From the NCBI GenBank assembly GCA_037139415.1, contig JBAXGN010000004.1, forward strand, positions 20,696-84,695: a stretch of 64,000 nucleotides of DNA. The letters are read 5' to 3'. The stretch comes from Verrucomicrobiota bacterium. Lineage in GTDB: Bacteria; Verrucomicrobiota; Verrucomicrobiia; Limisphaerales; Fontisphaeraceae. Shown piece by piece: positions 26,315-34,542 of the stretch. The translations under genes were made by a program, and so were the position numbers. A model generated the notes under the pieces. It was given only the letters and a program-made list of their open reading frames with translations. It did no database searches and had not been told where the DNA came from. The stretch's first letter is position 1. Every line of letters begins with the position of its first letter.

Positions 26315-27025
26315 ATGGTGGTCTTTTTGAAACAGCAACGTTATAGTGATGTTGTGCAATGGACTGGAACATGGACGCGAAGGTGGATGGCCATCGGATG
26401 GCTGTCAGTGGGTTTAGTCGCTTTCGGGGCGGAATCCCAGGAAGAACGCTATAATACGATCTCCCAGCGTAACGCGTTTGGGTTAAAACCGCCACCGGAG
26501 CCGCCGCCGCCCCCACCACCACCGGCCCCCACCACCACCGTCAAGTTGACCGGCATCATCAAACTCAATAATAACCGGCGGGCCGTGCTGCTGATTCAGG
26601 AGCAGGGTAAACAGCCAGAATCCAAAGTGCTTACGGAACAGCAAACTTCCGGCCCGGTTGAGGTACTGGCCATTGACCCGGATGAAGGTACCGTTAAAAT
26701 CAAAAACGGCGACCAAGAGGTAACCCTGAACATGGTCAAGGATGGCGTGAAGACACCCCCTGCCCCGCCCCAACCGACAACCCAACCCCAGCCTGCGCCC
26801 GGTATTCCAATCCCCGGGCAAATCGTGCCACCCGCCGCACCGCCTGGACAGCCCGCCAACCCCGGTGCGGCGCCCGTCCCAGGAGCGGTCAATCCCGAGA
26901 ATCCAAACGGGACCGCGCCGCCGATGAATTTCCAACGCCCCATGCGCACTCCGTCCAGTTTTCGCCCCTACATGATGATGTCCACCAATCCATCGGCACC
27001 CCAAGTAGTCGAGCCACCACGATGA
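26315..27025 (+). CDS. GspC/PilP-like exported protein with proline-rich tail
   Basis: About 236 residues from the ATG at 26315; ATGs at 26291 and 26381 are alternatives. A hydrophobic anchor (MAIGWLSVGLVAFGAES) is followed by ISQRNAFGLKPP, then a run of prolines. The compact domain VKLTGIIKLNNNRRAVLLIQ ... KVLTEQQTSGPVEVLAI has the pattern of the GspC homology region or PilP, periplasmic parts of type II secretion or type IV pilus machines. The C-terminal third is proline/alanine rich and probably disordered. No other secretion gene is in the window. It is divergent from the kinase, leaving little promoter space. Confidence 0.6.
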   Translation: MVVFLKQQRYSDVVQWTGTWTRRWMAIGWLSVGLVAFGAESQEERYNTISQRNAFGLKPPPEPPPPPPPPAPTTTVKLTGIIKLNNNRRAVLLIQEQGKQPESKVLTEQQTSGPVEVLAIDPDEGTVKIKNGDQEVTLNMVKDGVKTPPAPPQPTTQPQPAPGIPIPGQIVPPAAPPGQPANPGAAPVPGAVNPENPNGTAPPMNFQRPMRTPSSFRPYMMMSTNPSAPQVVEPPR

Positions 27026-27085
27026 ATTGGGCCGCATGACTTTCTCATGGTAAGTTTTCATGGACTGCATTAAAGTCACCGCCAC

Positions 27086-28096
27086 ATGGTAACGTTAAAG
27101 GATATTGCGGAAAAAGCGGACGTCTCCATCATGACGGTATCCAAAGTCTTGCATGATGCTCCTGACATTTCCACCGAAACCAAAGCGCGCGTAAGCGCCC
27201 TGGCACAGCAAATGGGATATGTTCCCAACACGATGGCCCGCAGCCTGCGAAGCCGAACCACGAAACTGTTTGGACTCGCCATTCCAACGATTACCCATCC
27301 AGGTTTTATTCGGTTGGTGTTGGCGCTCGAAGAAAAGGCGTTTGATGCCGGATATGACCTATTGATCACTCACACTCTGGGGTTGCCGGAACGGGAAGAG
27401 GCGGTTATCCGCCGCTTGCTGGCCCGCCGAGTGGACGGCATCTTCATTGCGCCGGTGTACCGTTTCGGCAACAGCGCCCCGGCATACCGCGAAATCCAGA
27501 CGCGGCAAGTCCCGACAGTTATCTTGGGGCATCGTGCGCCGTTCTGCAGTCAGTTTTGCGGCGTGGAGACCGATGAACTGACCGCCAGCATCAAGCTAAC
27601 CCAGCACCTGATCGGCTTGGGGCATCGGCGCATCGCGTTCTTTGCCGGCCCCTCCCTCTCGCCTATCGCCCAAGAACGCATGGAAGGGTACCGGCACGCC
27701 TTGCGTGATGCGGGCTTGGAGCTGGATGACCGCCTGATATTTGAAGCGGGCATGACCATTGAAGAAGGTGAAAAAACCGCTGCCGCGATGTTACAAGAAT
27801 CCACCCAGGCCACCGCGGTGCTGGCCGTGAACGACTTGGTGGCCATTGGCGCCATAAATGCCTTTACGAAAGCCGGCCGCCACGTTCCAAATGATTTGAG
27901 CGTGGCTGGCTTTGGCAACTTTATGGTCGGAGAATACTTCAAAGTGCCGCTCACCACCACCAGCCAGCCCAAATACCGATTAGGCACCGCAGCCTTTGAA
28001 GCGATGCTCAATCTCCTGGCTGGCCAGGTGCCGGGATCCAAACGCCTACCCTCGGAACCGCTCGTCCGGCAAAGTGTGGCCGCGCCACCGCTTTAA
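27086..28096 (+). CDS. LacI-family transcriptional regulator
   Basis: A 336-residue repressor-type regulator. The N-terminal helix-turn-helix is complete (MVTLKDIAEKADVSIMTVSK and VPNTMARSLRSRTTK as hinge). The periplasmic-binding-protein-like domain follows: LFGLAIPTITHPGFIRLV, RRVDGIFIAPVY, GLGHRRIAFFAGPS, AVLAVNDLVAIGAI, LSVAGFGNF. The ligand is probably a sugar. No target operon is adjacent: the next gene, valS, converges with it and their ends overlap by 4 bp. It lies 60 bp after the GspC-like gene, so the two might share a transcript. Confidence 0.93.
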   Translation: MVTLKDIAEKADVSIMTVSKVLHDAPDISTETKARVSALAQQMGYVPNTMARSLRSRTTKLFGLAIPTITHPGFIRLVLALEEKAFDAGYDLLITHTLGLPEREEAVIRRLLARRVDGIFIAPVYRFGNSAPAYREIQTRQVPTVILGHRAPFCSQFCGVETDELTASIKLTQHLIGLGHRRIAFFAGPSLSPIAQERMEGYRHALRDAGLELDDRLIFEAGMTIEEGEKTAAAMLQESTQATAVLAVNDLVAIGAINAFTKAGRHVPNDLSVAGFGNFMVGEYFKVPLTTTSQPKYRLGTAAFEAMLNLLAGQVPGSKRLPSEPLVRQSVAAPPL

Positions 28097-30765
28097 GCTT
28101 CCAACGCCTTGAGCGCATTTAGCGCCTGGGCTTGTTTACCCAGCCACTCTTCAAGACGCCGACGGTGCTCCTCCAAAACGGCAGACGGCACCTTCGACGT
28201 GAAGCTCGGGTTGTTGAGTTTTTGTCGAACTTTCTCAATCTCGAGGTTGATCTTTTCCAATTCCTTATTGAGACGGGCCTTTTGAGCGTCCACATCAATC
28301 AGGCCTTCCAGCGGCAGGAAAAGCTCTCCCAACGGTGAACGGGCGGATGGCGTGCCCTTCTTTGCCTGATAATTTGCGTCGAGTTCCAGCGTCTCAGCCG
28401 CCAACAGGATTTTCAGCACTTCGACTTCATAATCGCCAAGCGTTGCCACCGGTTTGAAAATGAAACGCACTTTCTTTCCGGATTGGATACCAGCTTCCCG
28501 GCGCAAGTTGCGCCCCAACCGCACCAGTTCATACTTTTGCTCATTAAATTCGGCAATCTCAGGCAGCAGACCATAGTGCGAGTTGAAGTCCTCATCCAAT
28601 GGCTTGGGCCAGTTGGCATACATGATGGTCTGCCCACCCTGCCCCGCCGGCAACTCTTGATTGAAGCCCATTCCCTGCCAGAGTTCCTCCGTAATGAAAG
28701 GCAAAAACGGATGGAACAACCGCATGGTATTTGAGAGAACAAAGTCAATCACCGCCAGCGTGTTGGCCTTGCTTCCCGCGTCCTGACCTTGCAGGACGGC
28801 CTTGGTGCTTTCAATGTACCAATCGCAATATTCGTTCCAGAAGAAACGATACAACACTTGGGCAGCTTCATTGAACTTGTAGTCTTCCAGCGCGGTGGTG
28901 ACTTCACGGATGGCGAGATCCAGCCGCCCCAGAACCCAGCGATCATCGGTGGTAAGTTTAGCCGGATTGATTTCACCTTCGGTCTCCCCGCCCTGCATCT
29001 GGCGGAACCGACAGGCATTCCACAGCTTATTGCAGAAATTACGGCCCAGCTCGACGGCCTGCTCATCAAACAACAGGTCCTGGCCCTGCGGCGCGGAACG
29101 CATGATGCCGAACCGCAATGCGTCCGCGCCAAATTTGGCAATCAGGTCCAGCGGGTCCGGTGAATTACCCAGGCTTTTGGACATCTTACGTCCGAGTTTA
29201 TCGCGAATAATGCCGGTAAAATAAACATTCTTGAAGGGCATCTCGCCCATATACTCGTAACCCGCCATGATCATGCGCGCGACCCAGAAGAAAATAATGT
29301 CCGGCCCGGTGACCAAGTCGGTGGTGGGATAAAACTTTTTGACCGTCGCGGTGGAGTCCGGCCAGCCCATGGTGGCGAATGGCCAAAGCCAGGAACTGAA
29401 CCATGTGTCGAGCACATCGGAATCTTGCGTCCAGTTATCAGCATCCGGTGGCGGCGTCACATCACAATGCACCGCTCCAGTCTGCTTGTGATACCAAACC
29501 GGGATGCGATGCCCCCACCACAACTGGCGACTGATGCACCAATCCTGCAGTTTACCCATCCAATGGTCATAGACTTTGGCCCACCGATCCGGATAAAATT
29601 TCATGGCTCCCGTGGCAACCACTCCACGGGAATTTTCCTGGCTCGGATATTTGAGAAACCACTGCTCGCTAAGATACGGTTCAATCGGCACGTGGCTGCG
29701 TTCACTATAACCCACGTTATGCACGTAATCTTCAATCTTGAAGAGCAACTTCTGCGTTTCGAGTTCTTCCACCACGGCCTTGCGCGCCTCCATGCGATCC
29801 AAGCCGGCAAAATCCTCACCCGCCTCCGAAGTCATATTTCCATCCGGGCCAATGACAACGGTAAATGGCAAATTGTGACGCAAAGCCATCTGGTAGTCAG
29901 CCAGATCGTGCGCGGGTGTCACCTTCACACAGCCAGTCCCGAATTTCGGATCCACCAGTTCATCGGCGATGATGGGTATGGGCCTGTTTTGCAGCGGCAA
30001 CAGCACTTTGCGCCCGATGATGCTCTTATAACGCTCGTCTGTGGGATTCACCGCGACCGCCTCATCGCCGAGCATCGTCTCCGGACGGGTCGTGGCAACG
30101 ACTAGGAATTCATCCGCTTTGGGGTTGCCTTGCTCATCCAGCATCGGATATTTCAAATGCCACAAATGCCCGCGCTCCTCAATCATGTTCACCTCTTCGT
30201 CAGACAAGGCCGTGCGCGCCGCCGGGTCCCAGTTCACCATGCGTTTGCCGCGATAAATCAGCCCCTTTTTGTAGAGATCCACAAACACGCGCTGCACACA
30301 CTTTGAATATTCCGGATCCATCGTGAATCGCTCACGCGTCCAATCACAGGACGCCCCCAGCTTCTTGAGCTGCTGAATGATGATCCCCCCATGCTTGTCT
30401 TTCCATTCCCAGACCTTCTCCAGAAATTTATCGCGCCCCAGATCGTCACGATGCCTGATGACATTCTGTTTGCGTAGTGTTTTTTCAACAACCGTCTGGG
30501 TGGCAATCCCGGCGTGATCCGTGCCCGGCAGCCAAAGTACTTCCTTCCCATCCATGCGCGCCTTGCGCGCCAGGATGTCCTGAATGGTGTTATTAAGCAC
30601 ATGGCCCAACGTCAGCACCCCGGTGACATTCGGGGGTGGGATAACAATGGAGTAGGCTGGTTTGCTGGAGTGTTCGTCCGCCACAAAACATCGGTTTTGC
30701 GTCCAAAATTGATACCATTTGTCTTCCACCGACTGTGGCTCGTATGCCTTTGAGATTTCACGCAT
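28093..30765 (-). CDS. valS: Valyl-tRNA synthetase
   Basis: An 890-residue class I synthetase charging tRNA-Val. The HIGH-type motif is PPNVTGVLTLGHVLN near residue 45, the editing domain includes ATTRPETMLGDEAVAVNP, and the KMSKS loop reads GRKMSKSLGNSPDPLDL near residue 530. The anticodon-binding domain and the C-terminal coiled coil (KARLNKELEKINLEIEKVR) are present, so the protein is complete. The ATG at 30765 gives the usual N-terminus (AYEPQSVEDKWYQFW). It appears to be a single-gene unit. Confidence 0.97.
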   Translation of the reverse strand: MREISKAYEPQSVEDKWYQFWTQNRCFVADEHSSKPAYSIVIPPPNVTGVLTLGHVLNNTIQDILARKARMDGKEVLWLPGTDHAGIATQTVVEKTLRKQNVIRHRDDLGRDKFLEKVWEWKDKHGGIIIQQLKKLGASCDWTRERFTMDPEYSKCVQRVFVDLYKKGLIYRGKRMVNWDPAARTALSDEEVNMIEERGHLWHLKYPMLDEQGNPKADEFLVVATTRPETMLGDEAVAVNPTDERYKSIIGRKVLLPLQNRPIPIIADELVDPKFGTGCVKVTPAHDLADYQMALRHNLPFTVVIGPDGNMTSEAGEDFAGLDRMEARKAVVEELETQKLLFKIEDYVHNVGYSERSHVPIEPYLSEQWFLKYPSQENSRGVVATGAMKFYPDRWAKVYDHWMGKLQDWCISRQLWWGHRIPVWYHKQTGAVHCDVTPPPDADNWTQDSDVLDTWFSSWLWPFATMGWPDSTATVKKFYPTTDLVTGPDIIFFWVARMIMAGYEYMGEMPFKNVYFTGIIRDKLGRKMSKSLGNSPDPLDLIAKFGADALRFGIMRSAPQGQDLLFDEQAVELGRNFCNKLWNACRFRQMQGGETEGEINPAKLTTDDRWVLGRLDLAIREVTTALEDYKFNEAAQVLYRFFWNEYCDWYIESTKAVLQGQDAGSKANTLAVIDFVLSNTMRLFHPFLPFITEELWQGMGFNQELPAGQGGQTIMYANWPKPLDEDFNSHYGLLPEIAEFNEQKYELVRLGRNLRREAGIQSGKKVRFIFKPVATLGDYEVEVLKILLAAETLELDANYQAKKGTPSARSPLGELFLPLEGLIDVDAQKARLNKELEKINLEIEKVRQKLNNPSFTSKVPSAVLEEHRRRLEEWLGKQAQALNALKALEA

Positions 30766-30829
30766 AAAATGTTCTTGTTATGAATAACCAAATGATTCCG
30801 TCAACCCACCACGTTTTCTCCGAAAACGG

Positions 30830-31237
30830 CTAAGTAATGATTTCAAACTCACCAAATTGCCGAAAATGCTCATCGAAGGTAGCCGCCTTGCGTAGCCCAA
30901 GCCGGCGCATTACCACGAAAGAAATAGCGTCACAAAGCGAATAGCATTTGTCTTTGTGCAACCGCAACACGCGAATGGCCTCCGTCTCATCGGCATGGCT
31001 CACTGGTTCCCATTGCAGCACCGGATTGTTTTGCGCGTCGTCCAGCACCTGGTTCCGGATCAGTTCCGAACGGGAGAAATACGCGTGCGTTTCCGCCAGA
31101 ATCAGGCTGGTGAAAACGAGCCCGTGGCGGTTGGCCAGCAATTGCCTGGCCAGACCACGCGCCCGACTGTGCCAGGGTTCGCGGCGATCTCGCAAGGCAA
31201 TCCAGAAGGAAGCGTCAAGCAGTACACGCTGATTCAT
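30830..31237 (-). CDS. PIN-domain ribonuclease, VapC-like toxin
   Basis: A 135-residue PIN protein from the ATG at 31237, which overlaps the antitoxin stop (ATGA). The acidic residues of the metal site are visible: D in RVLLDASFW, E in LILAETHAYF, D in YSLCDAISFVV and D in KAATFDEHF. VapC toxins cleave RNA, often tRNA anticodon loops. The gene order (antitoxin first) and the overlap are classic. A longer in-frame start upstream would run into the antitoxin and is not needed. Confidence 0.88.
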   Translation of the reverse strand: MNQRVLLDASFWIALRDRREPWHSRARGLARQLLANRHGLVFTSLILAETHAYFSRSELIRNQVLDDAQNNPVLQWEPVSHADETEAIRVLRLHKDKCYSLCDAISFVVMRRLGLRKAATFDEHFRQFGEFEIIT

Positions 31238-31635
31238 ATTTTTCCCCGGGCGATGCGTTCGTTGCCGCAACCACTGTCTTGTTTGGTAAAATAGTCATCT
31301 GGAAGGGGCGGTGCCTCTGTCCATGCCTTCCCTTGCTTGACCCATTTCTTAGGGCTCCCATAAACATAATGGTCATGGTTAATAACCCCGTCCTCTGGTC
31401 CGGTGAATTCAGGGTCAGCAGGCGCATCCAGCAATGGATTATTTTCCCAAGCTTCGTTTGGCGGCGCCATTTTTTCTTCAATAAACGTGCGAATAACCGA
31501 CGCCATGGAAACGCTGCGCCGCGACGCTTCCACTTGCAAAAACTCATGTTCGCCACGGCTCAGATATATCTGCGTGCGCACCATGGCTTCCGCAGCCCCG
31601 ACCGCATCCATCACGGGCATCATTTGCTCTCTCAT
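31234..31635 (-). CDS. Ribbon-helix-helix antitoxin of the PIN pair
   Basis: About 133 residues from the ATG at 31635; ATGs at 31623 and 31620 sit closer behind a GAGAGAG ribosome-binding stretch and may be used instead. The RHH domain is MVRTQIYLSRGEHEFLQVEA followed by MASVIRTFIEEKM. The C-terminal ~70 residues are acidic and proline-rich (ENNPLLDAPADPEFTG) and would wrap the toxin. A still longer frame to 31710 would overlap the 31691-31723 dyad and is unlikely. The protein should repress its own operon by binding that dyad. Confidence 0.82.
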   Translation of the reverse strand: MREQMMPVMDAVGAAEAMVRTQIYLSRGEHEFLQVEASRRSVSMASVIRTFIEEKMAPPNEAWENNPLLDAPADPEFTGPEDGVINHDHYVYGSPKKWVKQGKAWTEAPPLPDDYFTKQDSGCGNERIARGKI

Positions 31636-31690
31636 CTCCAAGGGCTCGCTGGATGACAGTGGCAAGTTGTATCGTATTTTTTTAGTTTTC

Positions 31691-31723
31691 ACACACCCAA
31701 TATACATCATGCTGTATGTGTGT
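31691..31723. promoter_or_regulatory. Dyad upstream of the toxin-antitoxin operon, likely operator
   Basis: ATACA, six bases, TGTAT (31702-31717) sits inside wider half-matched CACACA/TGTGTG arms. It lies about 70 bp before the antitoxin start, where RHH antitoxins usually bind, and it also covers the end of the cimA side of the intergenic gap. Confidence 0.55.
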
Positions 31724-31727
31724 CAAA

Positions 31728-33296
31728 TTATTTTTTCATAAGCGCATATTCCATGCTGTCCACCAGCGCTTTCAGGGAAGCCGTGATGATGTTTTCGCTG
31801 ACACCCACCGTGCCCCATTCCCGGTGTCCGTCACTGGACGTGATCAACACCCGGGTTTTCGCCGCCGTCCCAGTGCCGCTATCAATGATGCGTACTTTGT
31901 AATCAATCAGTTTGATGTTTTTCAGTTGCGGAAAGAACTCCGCGAGTGCATTTCGGAGCGCGCCGTCCAAGGCATTTACCGGACCATCGCCTTCAGCGAC
32001 GGTATGGGAGGTTTTATCCCCCACGCGTGCTTTGACGGTGGCCTCGCACACCGAGTGGCCATTATTGCCCCGAATTGATACATGATATCCCTCCACCTTG
32101 AAGGGATAGTCCTGATGTTTGAGATGCTTGCGAATCAGCAAGGCCAGGGACGCCTCAGCCGCCTCGAATTCATACCCCTGGCTCTCCAGTTCTTTGATCT
32201 GGACCAGCACGGCTTTCAATTCGGGAGTATCCTGAGAAATATTGAATCCCAACTCGCGCGCTTTCCAAAAGATGTTCGAGCGCCCGGACATATCGCTGAC
32301 TAACACCTTGCGCGCGTTACCCACGGTCTCCGGGTTAATATGTTCGTAGCTCTGCGCCACGCGTTCCACCGCATGAACATGCATCCCGCCTTTATGCGCA
32401 AAGGCAGTTGCTCCCACCCATGGTTGGCGCGTATCCGGCCTGAGGTTGGCAATCTCATCCACAAACTGTGACAGTTCCTTGAGCTTGGGCATGGACTTTG
32501 CCGGCACATTGCTCAAGCCAAGTTTAAAATGCAGTGAAGGAATGACGCTGATCAAGTTGCAGTTTCCCGTGCGTTCACCGTAGCCATTGATCGTCCCCTG
32601 CACTTGGGTGGCGCCAGCCTCGACTGCCGCAATGGCATTCGCGACGCCAAAACCGCAATCGTTGTGGGTATGAATGCCCACGTTGGTATTTAATTTGCCT
32701 TTGGCCACGGAGGTGATACGCGCAATCTCCCTCGGCAAGCAGCCGCCATTGGTGTCGCAAAGCACGATGCAATCGGCCCCAGCTTTTTCCGCCGCCTGCC
32801 AGGTTGCCAAGGCATACTCAGGCTCATTCTTAAAGCCGTCAAACGAGTGCTCCGCGTCGTAAAATACGATTTTCCCGTGATCTTTGAAGAACCGGACGCT
32901 ATCCGCGATCATGGCGATGTTTTCATCCGGCGTCACCCGCAGCACTTCGGTCACATGCAACAACCAGGTTTTGCCCACCAAGGTGATCACCGGGGTTCCA
33001 GCCTCAAGCATCTGGAGCATCAGTTCATCGTGTTCCACCGGAATACCCTTGCGCCGCGTCATGCTAAAAGCCGCGATCTTTGCGTTTTTGTAACGACGCC
33101 GCTTGGCCTGTTTAAAGAACTCCATGTCCTTGGGATTACTGCCCGGCCAGCCGCCTTCAATATAATGCACCCCAAAAGCGTCCAAACGCTCGGCAATGCG
33201 CAACTTGTCCATGGCCGAGAAATTGATGCCTTCACCCTGGCTGCCATCGCGCAGGGTGGTATCGTAGATTTCGACTTTGGGTCTCACGGTTTTCAT
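31728..33296 (-). CDS. cimA: Citramalate synthase
   Basis: A 522-residue enzyme of the CimA/TIGR00977 type, which condenses pyruvate and acetyl-CoA to citramalate in the threonine-independent route to isoleucine. The HMGL-like barrel shows VEIYDTTLRDGSQGEGINF and YIEGGWPGSNPKD, then CDTNGGCLPREIARI, GIHTHNDCGFGVANAIAAVE and TQVQGTINGYGERTGN. The C-terminal LeuA regulatory domain follows (HSVCEATVKARVGDKTSHT and INLIDYKVRIID-type strands). The ATG at 33296 is preferred over an upstream in-frame extension. ilvH in the same window supports the pathway. Confidence 0.93.
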   Translation of the reverse strand: MKTVRPKVEIYDTTLRDGSQGEGINFSAMDKLRIAERLDAFGVHYIEGGWPGSNPKDMEFFKQAKRRRYKNAKIAAFSMTRRKGIPVEHDELMLQMLEAGTPVITLVGKTWLLHVTEVLRVTPDENIAMIADSVRFFKDHGKIVFYDAEHSFDGFKNEPEYALATWQAAEKAGADCIVLCDTNGGCLPREIARITSVAKGKLNTNVGIHTHNDCGFGVANAIAAVEAGATQVQGTINGYGERTGNCNLISVIPSLHFKLGLSNVPAKSMPKLKELSQFVDEIANLRPDTRQPWVGATAFAHKGGMHVHAVERVAQSYEHINPETVGNARKVLVSDMSGRSNIFWKARELGFNISQDTPELKAVLVQIKELESQGYEFEAAEASLALLIRKHLKHQDYPFKVEGYHVSIRGNNGHSVCEATVKARVGDKTSHTVAEGDGPVNALDGALRNALAEFFPQLKNIKLIDYKVRIIDSGTGTAAKTRVLITSSDGHREWGTVGVSENIITASLKALVDSMEYALMKK

Positions 33297-33625
33297 AGTT
33301 TCACCCGCCTCGGCGGGAAGAACACTTTTACTCCATCCGCTCAAACGATGCAAACTCCAAAAACAAATCAGTCAATTCGACGAAGCCTAAAAACCAACGT
33401 CAGATCGGTTGCCAAACTGCGTTTAACCGGTTTTGAAAACAAGGAACGTGCTCAGGCAGAATCGCAAGGGAAGGTCGGCCACGGGAACTTCGCTGCCGCT
33501 CCTTAAGCCTGCGCGAATAACGTTGTCCTTGCCGGGTGGACTCTTCGACGGCGTGCCTCATAAACCGCAGAGATACCAGGAAACTGTCACTAACGTAATG
33601 CGCTACACCGGTAGTCGAACGCCGG
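33297..33625 (-). other. Intergenic region, no gene seen
   Basis: A 329-bp gap between cimA and miaA. A short GC-rich inverted stretch (CCCGCCTCGGCGGG at 33303-33317) lies close upstream of cimA. Nothing else, neither RNA gene nor convincing ORF, could be supported. Confidence 0.4.
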
Positions 33626-34540
33626 TCAGCGTGCCGATGGGAGGTCTTCCTGCCATTCGCGGATGCGGGCGCAGGCGGCTTGGAAATAATCGCTAAAGGG
33701 GTCCAGCCAGATAATCCGGCGGTCGCGCTTGAACCAGGTGAGTTGGTCTTTGGCGAATTGGCGGATGGCGATGCCGAGTTGCAGCCGCAGGTCGTCGAGG
33801 CTGGCCAGTTCGCCGCAGAGGTACCGTGTGACATAGCGGTACTCCAGGCCGAGTTTTTCGAGCCGGAGGTCGGATACGCCCCGGGCGCGGAGGCCGGCGA
33901 CTTCCTCAATCATGCCGTTGGCCAGGCGCTCGCGCAGGCGGTGTTCGATTCTTTGTTCGAGGATTTCCCGCGGCCAGGTCAAGCCCAACTGGAGGCAGTT
34001 GTAGCGCGGGGAGTGTTTGCGGGCGGCAGAGTGGGCGTGGCCGGCGGCGGCGATTTCAAGCGCGCGGATGAGCCGGCGCGGGTTGTTTGGGTCGGTCTGG
34101 CGGGCAGCCTCCGGGTCGGCTTTTTGCAGCCGTTCGACCAATTGCGCGGGTGAAAGGGTTTCCAGCTCGGCGCGCAGCAGGTCGTTCGGCGGCACATCCA
34201 CCAATTCATACCCCTCCACGATCGCGTTGATGTACAGGCCGGTGCCGCCCACCAGGAAGGGCAGTTTTCCGGCGGCCGCCAGCGAGTCAATGGAGCGGTA
34301 CGCGGCCTGTTGGTATTGCGCCAGGGAGTAGTACTCGGCCACGTCTGCGACATCAATAAGGTGATGTTTAACCTTGCCCGCTTGGGCGGGCGTGATCTTG
34401 CCGCTGCCCAGGTCCAGACCGCGATAGACTTGGCGGGAGTCGGCGGAGACGACTTCGCTGCCGAAGTGGGCGGCCAAGCGAATGCCGAGTTCGCTCTTGC
34501 CGGAGGCATTGGTTCCGAGGATGACGACAAGCTTTTGCAT
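33626..34540 (-). CDS. miaA: tRNA dimethylallyltransferase
   Basis: A 304-residue MiaA that adds the dimethylallyl group to A37 of tRNAs reading UNN codons. The P-loop is VVILGTNASGKSELG, followed by SADSRQVYRGLDLGSGKIT. KVKHHLIDVADVAEYYSLA, FLVGGTGLYINAIVEGY and NPRRLIRALEI are family signatures, and KDQLTWFKRDRRIIWLDP lies near the C-terminus. Its ATG is 2 bp after the stop of the ATP-grasp gene, indicating one transcript. Confidence 0.96.
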   Translation of the reverse strand: MQKLVVILGTNASGKSELGIRLAAHFGSEVVSADSRQVYRGLDLGSGKITPAQAGKVKHHLIDVADVAEYYSLAQYQQAAYRSIDSLAAAGKLPFLVGGTGLYINAIVEGYELVDVPPNDLLRAELETLSPAQLVERLQKADPEAARQTDPNNPRRLIRALEIAAAGHAHSAARKHSPRYNCLQLGLTWPREILEQRIEHRLRERLANGMIEEVAGLRARGVSDLRLEKLGLEYRYVTRYLCGELASLDDLRLQLGIAIRQFAKDQLTWFKRDRRIIWLDPFSDYFQAACARIREWQEDLPSAR

Positions 34541-34542
34541 GG

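Noticed and set aside
33303..33317. GC-rich inverted stretch near the cimA start taken as a terminator
   Set aside because: It is short, has no T run and lies upstream of cimA, not after a gene.
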